A stretch of 64,000 bases of DNA from Gordonia sp. SL306 (lineage in GTDB: Bacteria > Actinomycetota > Actinomycetes > Mycobacteriales > Mycobacteriaceae): contig NZ_CP113063.1 in NCBI RefSeq assembly GCF_026625785.1, forward strand, positions 4,650,001 through 4,714,000, written 5' to 3'. Shown here in pieces: positions 17,946 through 26,742 of this stretch. The first letter of the stretch is position 1, and every line of letters begins with the position of its first letter. The notes under the pieces were generated by a model, which did no database searches, was not told the DNA's origin, and saw nothing but the letters and a program-made list of their open reading frames with translations. A program made the translations under genes and the position numbers.

Positions 17946-18497
17946 GTGCCGATCACCGCCGAACAGGTGACCCAACTCGTCGAACCAGTCGTCTCCGCTG
18001 CGGGATTCGACTTGGAGGACGTCGTCGTCACCGAGGTGGCCGATCGCACCGAGCTCACCGTCGTGGTCGACCGCGACGGCGGCAGTGATCTCGATGTCCT
18101 CGCCGACCTCAGTCGCGAACTCTCCGATCTCCTCGACGACGCTCCGTCGACCGCCGACGCCGTGTACACCCTCGAGGTCACCTCGCCGGGTGTGGACCGT
18201 CCGCTGACGGCCGCGCGGCACTGGCAGCGGGCCCGCGGTCGCAAGGTCGCGGTCGAGATTGCCACCGACGACGACGCGTCGCCGCGTCGCGTCACGGGTC
18301 GCGCCGGTCCCGTCGACGACGACGGCGGGGTTCTGCTCGTGGTCAACGAGCGTGGGCGGATCCGCACCGAGACGGTCGCGCTCGACTCGGTGACCAACGC
18401 CGTCGTGCAGGTCGATTTCGGACAGCCGAGCGCCACCGAACTACAGCTGTGCGGGCTCGATCCCGACGAGATCCGCCGCAGAAGGTCCGAAGCCTGA
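17946..18497 (+). CDS. rimP: Ribosome maturation factor RimP
   Basis: A 183-residue protein needed for 30S subunit maturation. It has the two-domain RimP layout: an N-terminal alpha/beta domain with VSAAGFDLEDVVVTEV and LEVTSPGVDRPLT (the family's hallmark), then an SH3-like C-terminal domain. A GTG start at 17946 follows GAGGAGCGCCC. It heads the conserved rimP-nusA-ylxR-infB-rbfA cluster. Confidence 0.95.
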   Translation: MPITAEQVTQLVEPVVSAAGFDLEDVVVTEVADRTELTVVVDRDGGSDLDVLADLSRELSDLLDDAPSTADAVYTLEVTSPGVDRPLTAARHWQRARGRKVAVEIATDDDASPRRVTGRAGPVDDDGGVLLVVNERGRIRTETVALDSVTNAVVQVDFGQPSATELQLCGLDPDEIRRRRSEA

Positions 18498-18557
18498 CCG
18501 GACACGCCGGGGAGTACCGGTTCCACGATCGATCAGGATCTGCGCACAATCGAAACG

Positions 18558-18604
18558 GACAAATGAATACGAAGCGACAAATGAATAGGAGCTCAACCCC
18601 ATGA
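18558..18604 (+). promoter_or_regulatory. Duplicated 12-bp motif and 13-codon leader ORF ending on the nusA start codon
   Basis: GACAAATGAATA occurs at 18558-18569 and again at 18576-18587, an 18-nt period. The ATG of the first copy (18563) opens a 13-codon frame, MNTKRQMNRSSTP, whose TGA (18602-18604) overlaps the nusA ATG (18601-18603) as ATGA. The ATG of the second copy (18581) gives a seven-codon version of the same frame. The nusA ribosome site AGGAG lies inside this leader. Translational coupling is inferred. Confidence 0.5.
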
Positions 18605-19638
18605 ACATCGACATCAACGCGCTCCGCATGATCGAGGCGGACAAGGGTATCTCGATCGACACGGTCATCACCGCGATCGAGACCGCGCTGTTGACCGCCT
18701 ACCGCCACACCGAAGGGTTCGCGCCGCACGCCCGCATCGACGTCAACCGCAAGACCGGCGCGGTGCGGGTGATGGCGCAGGAACTCGACGACACCGGCGA
18801 GGTCGTGCACGAGTGGGACGACACCCCGGAGGGGTTCGGCCGGATCGCGGCCACCACGGCCCGCCAGGTCATCCTGCAACGACTGCGTGACGCGGAGAAC
18901 GAGAAGAACTTCGGCGACTTCGTCACCCACGAGGGCGAGATCGTCGGCGGTGTCGTCCAGCAGGACGCCCGGGCGAACGCCCGCGGGATGATCGTCGTGG
19001 CCATCGGCAGCGACGCCAACACCGCCGAAGGCGTGATCCCGCCCGCCGAGCAGGTGCCCGGCGAGACCTACACCCACGGTGACCGCATCAAGTGCTATGT
19101 CGTCGGGGTGTCACGGGGACCCCGCGGTCCGCAGATCACACTCTCGCGCACCCACCCGAACCTCGTCCGCAAGCTGTTCGCGCTCGAGGTGCCCGAGATC
19201 GAGGACGGGTCCGTCGAGATCGTCGCGGTGGCCCGCGAGGCGGGACACCGCTCCAAGATCGCCGTGCACACCGGGGTAAGCGGCCTCAACGCGAAGGGTG
19301 CCTGCATCGGTCCGATGGGTCAGCGCGTCCGGAACGTGATGAGCGAGCTCGCCGGCGAGAAGATCGACATCATCGACTACGACACCGATCCCGGCGCGTT
19401 CGTCGGGAATGCCCTGTCGCCCGCGAAGGTTGTCTCGGTCGAGGTGATCGACCTCGCGGCCAAGGCGGCCCGGGTGGTGGTGCCTGATTATCAGCTGTCG
19501 TTGGCCATCGGCAAGGAGGGCCAGAACGCTCGGCTGGCCGCACGCCTGACGGGTTGGCGGATCGACATCCGATCGGATGCGGATCCGGCGCCGCCGGCAG
19601 TAGACGGCCGCGGTTCCGACGTCGCGCACACCGACTGA
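18601..19638 (+). CDS. nusA: Transcription termination/antitermination factor NusA
   Basis: A 345-residue RNA polymerase-binding factor acting in pausing, termination and rRNA antitermination. The N-terminal domain begins MNIDINALRMIEADKGIS. The S1 domain contains VIPPAEQVPGETYTHGDRIKC. Two KH domains follow, with GPMGQRVRNVMSELAGEKID and SLAIGKEGQNARLAARLTGW. The short C-terminus lacks the acidic repeats of E. coli NusA, as usual in actinobacteria. Translation may be coupled to a small leader ORF just upstream. Confidence 0.96.
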   Translation: MNIDINALRMIEADKGISIDTVITAIETALLTAYRHTEGFAPHARIDVNRKTGAVRVMAQELDDTGEVVHEWDDTPEGFGRIAATTARQVILQRLRDAENEKNFGDFVTHEGEIVGGVVQQDARANARGMIVVAIGSDANTAEGVIPPAEQVPGETYTHGDRIKCYVVGVSRGPRGPQITLSRTHPNLVRKLFALEVPEIEDGSVEIVAVAREAGHRSKIAVHTGVSGLNAKGACIGPMGQRVRNVMSELAGEKIDIIDYDTDPGAFVGNALSPAKVVSVEVIDLAAKAARVVVPDYQLSLAIGKEGQNARLAARLTGWRIDIRSDADPAPPAVDGRGSDVAHTD

Positions 19639-19682
19639 GCAGCCGGTTGCCGGAGATGCGTAGGGGCGCGCTAGACTGATCG

Positions 19683-20042
19683 ATGGTTCAGCGAACTCTC
19701 TCGACACCAGCCGAGGATGGGGCCGCGCGAGATGGTTCGACCATCCGCGGACCTGTCCGAACATGTGTCGGATGTCGGCAGCGTGCCGAGGCAACGGCCC
19801 TGGTCCGGATTGTCGCCCGTCGGGGTGACGGTCCGCCGGTGACGGTGGTCGATCTCGCGAAGACCATGCCGGGACGGGGTGCTTGGTTGCACCCGCGACG
19901 GGACTGTTTGTCCGCCGCGGTGCGACGTAAGGCATTTCCCTCGGCACTTCGGGCGCCCGGTCTGACCGTGGCACCCGACGACCTCGCCGAAGCAATCGGT
20001 GGGATCACCGAAGTAGATGGCCTCAACGGCCGGAACAGGTAG
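19683..20042 (+). CDS. ylxR: YlxR (DUF448) RNA-binding/regulatory protein
   Basis: A 119-residue YlxR-family protein encoded between nusA and infB as in most Gram-positive bacteria. The motif GPVRTCVGCRQRAEATALVRIV carries the two signature Cys, and GRGAWLHPRRDCLSAAVRRKAFPSAL is the conserved C-terminal part. YlxR relatives bind RNA, and B. subtilis YlxR (RnpM) modulates RNase P. The start ATG at 19683 follows 44 nt of spacer after nusA; 102 nt and a hairpin separate it from infB. Confidence 0.9.
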   Translation: MVQRTLSTPAEDGAARDGSTIRGPVRTCVGCRQRAEATALVRIVARRGDGPPVTVVDLAKTMPGRGAWLHPRRDCLSAAVRRKAFPSALRAPGLTVAPDDLAEAIGGITEVDGLNGRNR

Positions 20043-20099
20043 CAGAAGACATGAGCACACCGTGAAGTACCCACGATGAGCGCGTTTCTAACGTAAACC

Positions 20100-20129
20100 G
20101 AGGTCGTAGCGGGCAGCCCGCTCGACCTC
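20100..20129 (+). promoter_or_regulatory. 13-bp stem-loop immediately before the infB ribosome site
   Basis: GAGGTCG-T-AGCGGG at 20100-20113 pairs with CCCGCTCGACCTC at 20117-20129, giving a 13-bp stem with one bulged T and a 3-nt loop. It ends about 5 nt before the infB ribosome site GTGAGGAG. There is no T tract, so translational control or mRNA protection is likelier than termination. Confidence 0.5.
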
Positions 20130-20144
20130 CAAGTGAGGAGAGCA

Positions 20145-22979
20145 GTGGCAGGCAAGGCCCGCGTGCATGAACTGGCCAAAGAACTCGGCGTGACGAGCAA
20201 GCAAGTGCTCGAGCGACTGAAGGAACAGGGCGAGTTCGTCAAATCAGCGTCGTCGACCGTCGAGGCCCCGGTGGCCCGTCGACTTCGCGAATCATTCCCC
20301 CAGAACTCAGGATCCAAGGACGCCCGGAAGTCGGCGGCCAAGCCCGGCGGCGCACCGAAGCCCGGTGCGAACGGTGCTGCGGCCAAGCCCGGCCCGGCCC
20401 GTCCAGGACCCAAGCCGGGTGCACCTGCACCCGGCCCGACGCCCGCTGCGGCCGCCGCTCCGGCGCCGGCCCCGGCGGCACCCGCGCCGACCCCGGCACC
20501 TGCACCGACCCCGGCGCCCGCGGCACCCGCCGCGCAGGCTCCGGCAGCGCAGGCTCCCCAGGCCGATGCGACAGCAGCACAGGATTCGGGCGCCGCCGCA
20601 CCGGCTCGCCCTGCACCGCGACCGGGCCCCAAGCCCGGCCCGCGCGCACCGCGCGTCGGCAACAACCCGTACTCATCGGCACCGGCACCCGCTCCGCGTC
20701 CGCAGGCTCCGCGCCCCGGTCCCGGACAGGGTGGCCCTCGCCCCGGCGGCGGTCGTCCGGGCACGACCGGCCGACCTGGACCTGCAGGTCAGGGCGGTCC
20801 CCGTCCGGCTCCCGGTCAGGGCGGTCCTCGTCCGAGCCCGGGTAGCATGCCCCCGCGTCCGAACCCGGGTGCGATGCCCAGTCGTGCGGCCCGCCCCGAC
20901 GCCGGACGCCCAGGTCGTGGTGGACCGGGCGGCGGCAACCGTGGCGGCGGTGGCGGAGGCTACCGCGGCGGCGGTGGCGGTGCCCCCGGCGGCGCACCAG
21001 GTGGAGCTCCCGGTGGTTTCCGCGGTCGTCCCGGTGGCGGTGGCGGACGTGGCCGCGGCGGTGCCGCAGGTGCGTTCGGTCGCCCCGGTGGCGCGCCGCG
21101 CAGGGGACGCAAGTCGAAGCGTCAGAAGCGCCAGGAATATGACTCGATGCAGGCGCCCGCCGTCGGCGGCGTGCGTTTGCCACGTGGCAATGGCGAGACC
21201 ATCCGGCTGGCCCGCGGCGCATCATTGTCGGACTTCGCCGACAAGATCGACGCGAACCCGGCATCGTTGGTGCAGGCGCTGTTCAACCTCGGCGAGATGG
21301 TCACCGCAACCGAGTCGGTGAACGACGAGACGCTGGAGCTGCTCGGCTCCGAGATGAACTACACCGTCCAGGTCGTCAGCCCGGAGGACGAGGACCGCGA
21401 GCTCCTGCAGAGCTTCGACCTCACCTACGGCGAGGACGAGGGCGACGACGAGGATCTCGAACAGCGTCCGCCGGTGGTGACCGTCATGGGTCACGTCGAT
21501 CACGGTAAGACCCGCCTGCTGGACACGATCCGTAAGGCCAACGTCCGTGAGGGCGAGGCAGGCGGCATCACCCAGCACATCGGTGCGTACCAGGTCAACA
21601 CCCACCTCAACGGTGAGGACCGTCTGGTCACCTTCATCGACACCCCGGGTCACGAGGCCTTCACGGCCATGCGTGCCCGCGGTGCGAAGGCCACCGACAT
21701 CGCGATCCTCGTGGTCGCGGCCGACGACGGCGTCATGCCGCAGACGGTCGAGGCGGTCAACCACGCGCAGGCTGCTGACGTGCCGATCGTGGTGGCGGTC
21801 AACAAGATCGACAAAGAAGGCGCCGATCCGCAGAAGATCCGCGGGCAGCTCACCGAATACGGGCTGATCCCGGAGGAGTACGGCGGCGAGAGCATGTTCG
21901 TCGACATCTCGGCGAAGCAGGGCGAGAACATCGACGCACTGCTCGAAGCCGTGCTGCTGACCGCGGACGCCTCGCTCGATCTGCGTGCGAACCCGGACAT
22001 GGACGCCCAGGGTGTCGCGATCGAGGCACACCTCGACCGCGGCCGCGGTCCCGTGGCGACCGTGCTGGTCCAGCGCGGAACGCTCAAGGTCGGCGACTCG
22101 ATTGTCGCCGGCGACGCCTACGGACGCGTCCGACGCATGGTCGACGAGCACGGCGACGACGTCGCCGAGGCTCTGCCGTCGCGACCTGTCCAGGTCATCG
22201 GGTTCACCTCGGTGCCCGGCGCGGGTGACAACCTGCTCGTCGTCGAGGAGGACCGGACCGCACGGCAGATCGCCGACCGTCGCAATGCGCGCAAGCGGAA
22301 TGCGCTGGCCGCACGCAGCCGTAAGCGGATCAGCCTGGAAGATCTGGATTCGGCGCTCAAGGAGACGAGTCAGCTCAACCTGATCGTCAAGGGCGACAAC
22401 TCCGGTACGGTCGAGGCGCTCGAAGAGGCCCTTCTGGGTATCGACATGGGCGACGAAGTGGCACTCCGGGTCATCGACCGCGGTGTCGGCGGCGTCACCG
22501 AGACCAACGTCAACCTGGCGACGGCCTCGGACGCGATCATCATCGGATTCAACGTCCGCGCAGAGGGCAAGGCCACCGAGCTGGCCAACCGCGAGGGCGT
22601 CGACATCCGGTACTACTCGGTGATCTACCAGGCGATCGACGAGATCGAGAGCGCGCTCAAGGGCATGCTCAAGCCGGTCTACGAAGAGGTGGAGCTCGGC
22701 CGCGCCGAGATCCGCGCGATCTTCAAGTCGTCGAAGGTCGGCAACATCGCCGGCTGTCTGGTCCAGTCGGGCATCGTCCGTCGCAACGCGAAGGCACGGC
22801 TGCTGCGCGACAACGTCGTGGTCGCCGAGAACCTCACCATCGCGTCGCTCAAGCGTGAGAAGGACGATGTCACCGAGGTCCGCGACGGGTACGAGTGTGG
22901 TCTCACGCTCACCTACAGCGACATCAAGGTCGACGACGTGATCGAGAGTTACGAACTACAGGAGAAGCCGCGCGACTGA
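20145..22979 (+). CDS. infB: Translation initiation factor IF-2
   Basis: A 944-residue GTPase that recruits initiator fMet-tRNA to the 30S subunit. The N-terminal IF2N domain begins MAGKARVHELAKELGVTSKQ. Residues ~65-325 form a long Pro/Ala- then Gly/Arg-rich low-complexity region, an actinobacterial feature that also makes infB unusually long. The second IF2N domain follows, then the G domain with G1 GHVDHGKT (near 448-455), IDTPGHEAF and NKID. The C-terminal domains end in VDDVIESYELQEK. A GTG start at 20145 follows GAGGAG and gives the conserved N-terminus. Confidence 0.96.
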   Translation: MAGKARVHELAKELGVTSKQVLERLKEQGEFVKSASSTVEAPVARRLRESFPQNSGSKDARKSAAKPGGAPKPGANGAAAKPGPARPGPKPGAPAPGPTPAAAAAPAPAPAAPAPTPAPAPTPAPAAPAAQAPAAQAPQADATAAQDSGAAAPARPAPRPGPKPGPRAPRVGNNPYSSAPAPAPRPQAPRPGPGQGGPRPGGGRPGTTGRPGPAGQGGPRPAPGQGGPRPSPGSMPPRPNPGAMPSRAARPDAGRPGRGGPGGGNRGGGGGGYRGGGGGAPGGAPGGAPGGFRGRPGGGGGRGRGGAAGAFGRPGGAPRRGRKSKRQKRQEYDSMQAPAVGGVRLPRGNGETIRLARGASLSDFADKIDANPASLVQALFNLGEMVTATESVNDETLELLGSEMNYTVQVVSPEDEDRELLQSFDLTYGEDEGDDEDLEQRPPVVTVMGHVDHGKTRLLDTIRKANVREGEAGGITQHIGAYQVNTHLNGEDRLVTFIDTPGHEAFTAMRARGAKATDIAILVVAADDGVMPQTVEAVNHAQAADVPIVVAVNKIDKEGADPQKIRGQLTEYGLIPEEYGGESMFVDISAKQGENIDALLEAVLLTADASLDLRANPDMDAQGVAIEAHLDRGRGPVATVLVQRGTLKVGDSIVAGDAYGRVRRMVDEHGDDVAEALPSRPVQVIGFTSVPGAGDNLLVVEEDRTARQIADRRNARKRNALAARSRKRISLEDLDSALKETSQLNLIVKGDNSGTVEALEEALLGIDMGDEVALRVIDRGVGGVTETNVNLATASDAIIIGFNVRAEGKATELANREGVDIRYYSVIYQAIDEIESALKGMLKPVYEEVELGRAEIRAIFKSSKVGNIAGCLVQSGIVRRNAKARLLRDNVVVAENLTIASLKREKDDVTEVRDGYECGLTLTYSDIKVDDVIESYELQEKPRD

Positions 22980-23001
22980 GGTCTGCGCGCCGTTCGCCGA
23001 G

Positions 23002-23050
23002 CTCCCCTTCCCGTCCGCGCCGTCGAGTGTGGACGGGAAGGGGAGTGGTT
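23002..23050 (+). terminator. Intrinsic terminator or attenuator between infB and rbfA
   Basis: CTCCCCTTCCCGTCC (23002-23016) and GGACGGGAAGGGGAG (23031-23045) form a perfect 15-bp stem with a 14-nt loop, followed by TGGTTTTC. This is a strong hairpin with a short T tract inside an otherwise continuous operon, so partial attenuation is plausible. Confidence 0.65.
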
Positions 23051-23073
23051 TTCCCCGATGGAAAGGATCGAAG

Positions 23074-23547
23074 ATGGTTGATACGGCGAGGGCTGCCCGC
23101 ATGGCAAAGCGCATCTCGTCGATCGTCGCCTCGGCGATCGGCACCGAGATCAAGGACCCGCGGCTCGCCCACGTGACGATCACCGACGCTCGTGTCACCA
23201 ACGATCTGCACGATGCGACGCTCTTCTACACCGTGATGGGGGAGTCGATCGACGCCGAACCCGACTACGAGGCAGCAGCGGCCGGACTGGCAAAGGCCAC
23301 CGGCATCCTGCGCTCCAAGGTCGGCGCAGGCACCGGGGTGCGGTTCACCCCGACCCTCACGTTCGTGCTCGACACGGTTCCCGACTCCGCCCGACACATG
23401 GAAGAGCTCGTCGCCCGGGCCCGTGCCAACGACGAGATGGTGGCGCGGCAGGCGCAGGAGGCAACTCCGGCAGGCGATGTCGATCCCTACCGTGCCCGTG
23501 AGGACGACATCGAGAATGGCACGGGCAAGGACGGCTCCGTCGAGTGA
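23074..23547 (+). CDS. rbfA: Ribosome-binding factor A
   Basis: A 157-residue KH-fold protein that binds the 30S subunit during late maturation and cold adaptation. Characteristic segments are MAKRISSIVASAIGTEIKDPR, VTITDARVTNDLHDATLFYTV and LTFVLDTVPDSARHMEELV. The C-terminal acidic tail is common in actinobacteria. The start ATG at 23074 follows AAAGGATCGAAG. Its stop overlaps the next GTG start (GTGA, 23544-23547). Confidence 0.93.
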   Translation: MVDTARAARMAKRISSIVASAIGTEIKDPRLAHVTITDARVTNDLHDATLFYTVMGESIDAEPDYEAAAAGLAKATGILRSKVGAGTGVRFTPTLTFVLDTVPDSARHMEELVARARANDEMVARQAQEATPAGDVDPYRAREDDIENGTGKDGSVE

Positions 23548-24500
23548 CTGCCTCGACGAGTGCGGCGGTCGCCCGAGAGCTGACCGACGCCCCGGCGGTG
23601 ACCATCCTCTGTCACGTCCGCCCCGATGCGGACACCATCGGCAGTGGGCTGGCGCTCGGATTGGCGCTCGACCGACAGGGCGTCGACGTGGAGGTCGCCT
23701 TCCCGGACACGGTTGCACTGCCGTCGACACTGGCCGGGTTGCCCGGTAGCACCCTGCTGGTCGCGGCGCAGGAGGTGGTCGGACATCCGGTGGTGGTCTC
23801 GGTGGACGCGGCCAGTCTGGGCCGCCTGGATTCGCTGGCCGCGGTGTTCACCGCCGCCGAGCGGTCGATGACCATCGATCACCACGCCTCAAACACGGGA
23901 TTCGGCGATCTCGACCTCATCGACGCCGCCGCGGACTGTACGGCCGTACTGGTGTTGTCGGTGCTCGACGACCTGGGCGTGGAGATCGACGACGACATCG
24001 CGACGTGTCTCTACGCGGGTCTCGTGACCGATACCGGCTCGTTCCGCTGGGCACGCCCCGAATCGTTCCGGATCGCCGCCCGCCTGCTCGACGCCGGAGT
24101 CGACGCGCGGACCTGGAGCCGCAACCTGCTCGACAGCCATCCGTTCCGGTGGTTCGAGATGGTCGCCTCGGTGCTCGGCGGTGCACGACTGGTACCGGAG
24201 GCCTGTCGGGGTGAAGGACTGGTCTACGCGATCGTCGGCCACGACGTCCTTTCCGGCATGAGCTGGGAGGAGTCGGAGAGCGTCGTCGACATCGTCCGGA
24301 CCGCGAACGAGGCCGAGGTCGCCGCGGTGTTCAAGGAGACCGGCCCGGCGACCTGGACGGTGTCGCTGCGCTCCAAACGCCGCGTCGACCTGGTGCCGAT
24401 CGCGGCTGCGCACGGTGGTGGCGGGCATCGTCACGCATCCGGTTACAGCGATGCGGGAACCGCCGACGAGGTCGTCGCGCATCTGCTGGAGTCGCTCTGA
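23544..24500 (+). CDS. nrnA: DHH/DHHA1 phosphoesterase (NrnA-type oligoribonuclease / c-di-AMP or pAp phosphatase)
   Basis: A 318-residue bifunctional phosphoesterase. Metal ligands appear in CHVRPDADTIGSGLALG, SVDAASLGRLD and TIDHHASNTGF (DHH near residue 112). The DHHA1 domain ends with AAHGGGGHRHASGY, the GGGH nucleotide-binding motif. Relatives degrade nano-RNA and dephosphorylate pAp, and the mycobacterial homologue (Rv2837c, CnpB) also hydrolyses cyclic dinucleotides. It is translationally coupled to rbfA by a GTGA overlap and is followed 5 nt later by the MATE gene. Confidence 0.9.
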   Translation: MTASTSAAVARELTDAPAVTILCHVRPDADTIGSGLALGLALDRQGVDVEVAFPDTVALPSTLAGLPGSTLLVAAQEVVGHPVVVSVDAASLGRLDSLAAVFTAAERSMTIDHHASNTGFGDLDLIDAAADCTAVLVLSVLDDLGVEIDDDIATCLYAGLVTDTGSFRWARPESFRIAARLLDAGVDARTWSRNLLDSHPFRWFEMVASVLGGARLVPEACRGEGLVYAIVGHDVLSGMSWEESESVVDIVRTANEAEVAAVFKETGPATWTVSLRSKRRVDLVPIAAAHGGGGHRHASGYSDAGTADEVVAHLLESL

Positions 24501-24505
24501 GTCGA

Positions 24506-25855
24506 GTGAGCACCGCAGGAACCGCGAGCGGGCGTCGGATAGCCGTCCTGACGGTCTCTGCGTTAGCGGTGCTCATCGCGCCACCCATCTACCTGCTGCT
24601 CGACCTGGCGGTGGTGGGTCGCCTCGGGGGCCATCAGCTCGCCGCTCTCGGGGTCGCGACACTCGTGCTCTCGGTGATCAGCACGCAGCTCACCTTCCTC
24701 TCGTATGGCACCACGGCACGGTCGGCGCGACGCTTCGGTGCCGGTGACCGCGCGGGTGCGGTGGTCGAGGGCGTACAGGCGAGCTGGATCGCGGTCTCGG
24801 TCGGCGCGATCCTGGTCGCCATCATGTATCCGCTGGCCCCGGTGGTGCTCCGCGTGCTCGTCGGCGGAGGTTCTCCGGAGGCCGAGCAGGTGGTGGTCGA
24901 CGCGACGGGATGGCTGCGGATCGCGATGTTCGGAGTTCCGCTGATCCTGTTGTCGATGGCGGGCAACGGGTGGATGCGCGGTGTCCAGGAGACCCGTCGG
25001 CCAGTGATCTATGTGATCGCGGGCCTCGCAGTCGCCGCAGTCCTCGTCGTCGGACTCACACACGGCATCGGTCCGTTCCCACGCGTGGGCCTGGCGGGCA
25101 GTGCGGTCGCGAATCTGATCGGACAGGGCATCACCGGGCTGCTGTTCGCGGTGCGCGTCCTCCGGGACGCACGTCGCTCGGCGGTGACGAGCCTTGCGCC
25201 CCAGTGGTCGGTGATGCGCGCGCAGCTCGTGATGGCGCGCGACCTCGTCCTGCGGAGCCTCTCGTTCCAGGTGTGCTTCCTGTCCGCGGCCGCCGTCGCG
25301 GCACGCTTCGGGGTGTCGGCCGTGGCGGCCCATCAGGTGGTGCTGCAACTGTGGGAGTTCATGTCCTTGTTCCTCGACTCCCTGGCGATCGCCGCGCAGG
25401 CGCTGGTCGGCGCCGCGCTCGGCGGGGGTGCGGTGGGAGCCGCCGTCGGCGTCGCCCGCCGCGTGACCGTGGTGTCGCTGCTCGCCGCGGGTCTGATGGC
25501 GGGTGTGTTCGCACTGGGCGCTGGGTTGATCCCGCGCCTGTTCACCTCCGATCCGGAGATCCTCGATGCGATCGCGGTGCCGTGGTGGTTCTTTGTCGCG
25601 ATGCTGCCGATCGCAGGCATCGTGTTCGCGCTCGACGGAGTCCTCCTCGGCAGCGGTGACGCCGGCTTCCTGCGTACCGCAACACTTGTCGCTGCCCTGG
25701 TCGGATTCTTACCGCTGATCTGGATGTCGCTCGCCTTCGACTGGGGACTTGCGGGGATCTGGACCGGGCTGGTGGTGTTCATGCTGCTGCGACTTGCCGC
25801 GGTGCTCGTGCGCGTCCGATCCGGTCGCTGGCACCGCACCGGGGTGGACGCCTGA
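24506..25855 (+). CDS. dinF: MATE-family efflux transporter, DinF type
   Basis: A 449-residue multidrug/toxin extrusion protein with about 12 transmembrane helices, first LTVSALAVLIAPPIYLLLDLAVVG. The two-fold MATE repeat is visible, with second-half residues FGVSAVAAHQVVLQLWEFMS. It exports cationic compounds in exchange for H+ or Na+. Position after rbfA and nrnA matches dinF of mycobacteria. A GTG start at 24506 lies 5 nt after the nrnA stop, suggesting co-transcription. Confidence 0.88.
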   Translation: MSTAGTASGRRIAVLTVSALAVLIAPPIYLLLDLAVVGRLGGHQLAALGVATLVLSVISTQLTFLSYGTTARSARRFGAGDRAGAVVEGVQASWIAVSVGAILVAIMYPLAPVVLRVLVGGGSPEAEQVVVDATGWLRIAMFGVPLILLSMAGNGWMRGVQETRRPVIYVIAGLAVAAVLVVGLTHGIGPFPRVGLAGSAVANLIGQGITGLLFAVRVLRDARRSAVTSLAPQWSVMRAQLVMARDLVLRSLSFQVCFLSAAAVAARFGVSAVAAHQVVLQLWEFMSLFLDSLAIAAQALVGAALGGGAVGAAVGVARRVTVVSLLAAGLMAGVFALGAGLIPRLFTSDPEILDAIAVPWWFFVAMLPIAGIVFALDGVLLGSGDAGFLRTATLVAALVGFLPLIWMSLAFDWGLAGIWTGLVVFMLLRLAAVLVRVRSGRWHRTGVDA

Positions 25856-25922
25856 GTCATCCGGTCGGACGGTTCGGGTCCGCCCAGGGGGAGATGCGAC
25901 CAAGTTCGGTTACCCTTACCTG

Positions 25923-26678
25923 ATGTCGATCCGCTCTCTCGTCGTCCTCGTCACCGGCGTCCTCGCCATGATTCTCTCCGTCGTCGCCGCGCCCTCGGCG
26001 AACGCCGCGCCCCCGACGACGCGAGTGCTGATCATCCCAGGCCAATACGTCGGCGCGGTGCCCTTCGCGCCGATGGCCGACAATCTGACCTCCCGGGGTT
26101 ATCCGACCACGGTGCTCGACCTGCCCGGATTCGACATGAAGACCGATGCGAAGAAGATCGGCGCCGCGGTCGACCGGATCCATCGCGAGCATCCGACAGA
26201 TCGAATCGCGCTGGTGGGCCACAGCATCGGCGGCGTGAGTGCGCGCTACTACCTGAAGGAGATGGGCGGGCACGCCAAGGTTGCGACCTACGTGGCGGCC
26301 GGCTCGCCCCAATACGGCTCGCCCGGGGCCTGTGGTCAGCAGGCGGCGCCCGAGGTCTGCCCGGGTACCCCGTTCATGACATCGCTGAACAAGGGTGACG
26401 ACACCCCGGGGAAGACCGAGTACTACGGGGTGCGCAGCGCGCGCGAGTGGGTCGACGGTCACCTCGACGGCGGGCAATGCCGGGTCACCCCGATCCCGGC
26501 GAACGAGTCGTTGCCGAGGCTCGGTCTCGAGCACACCTTCGAGCCCTTCGACCCGAAGATCTGGGACGTCACGGTCGCCGCGATCAACGGGCAGTGCCGC
26601 GGGCGGTTCGTCACCGAGCCGGACGGCGTCCTGACCTACCAGAAGTCGGCACTGCCCGGGGCGCCGGGCCACCGCTGA
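25923..26678 (+). CDS. Secreted alpha/beta-hydrolase (lipase class 2-like)
   Basis: A 251-residue exported hydrolase. The signal peptide is clear: SLVVLVTGVLAMILSVVAA then PSANAA (predicted cut near residue 28). The nucleophile elbow is GHSIGG (Ser in ALVGHSIGGVSARYY), with oxyanion loop IIPGQYVG near the N-terminus. Four later Cys could form disulfides (GACGQQAAPEVC and others), fitting an extracellular enzyme. A lipase or esterase acting outside the cell is likely; the substrate is unknown. The start at 25923 begins the signal peptide, although an open frame extends upstream over the dinF end. Confidence 0.82.
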   Translation: MSIRSLVVLVTGVLAMILSVVAAPSANAAPPTTRVLIIPGQYVGAVPFAPMADNLTSRGYPTTVLDLPGFDMKTDAKKIGAAVDRIHREHPTDRIALVGHSIGGVSARYYLKEMGGHAKVATYVAAGSPQYGSPGACGQQAAPEVCPGTPFMTSLNKGDDTPGKTEYYGVRSAREWVDGHLDGGQCRVTPIPANESLPRLGLEHTFEPFDPKIWDVTVAAINGQCRGRFVTEPDGVLTYQKSALPGAPGHR

Positions 26679-26742
26679 GTCACCGCGGTCGTGGGTGCGG
26701 CCGCTCGGAGGTGAGCCACCGCACATCGTTACGCTGGTTGGC

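Noticed and set aside
20350..21110. Pro/Ala- and Gly-rich tandem repeats in infB as a special repeat element
   Set aside because: Low-complexity linkers of this kind are normal in actinobacterial IF-2.
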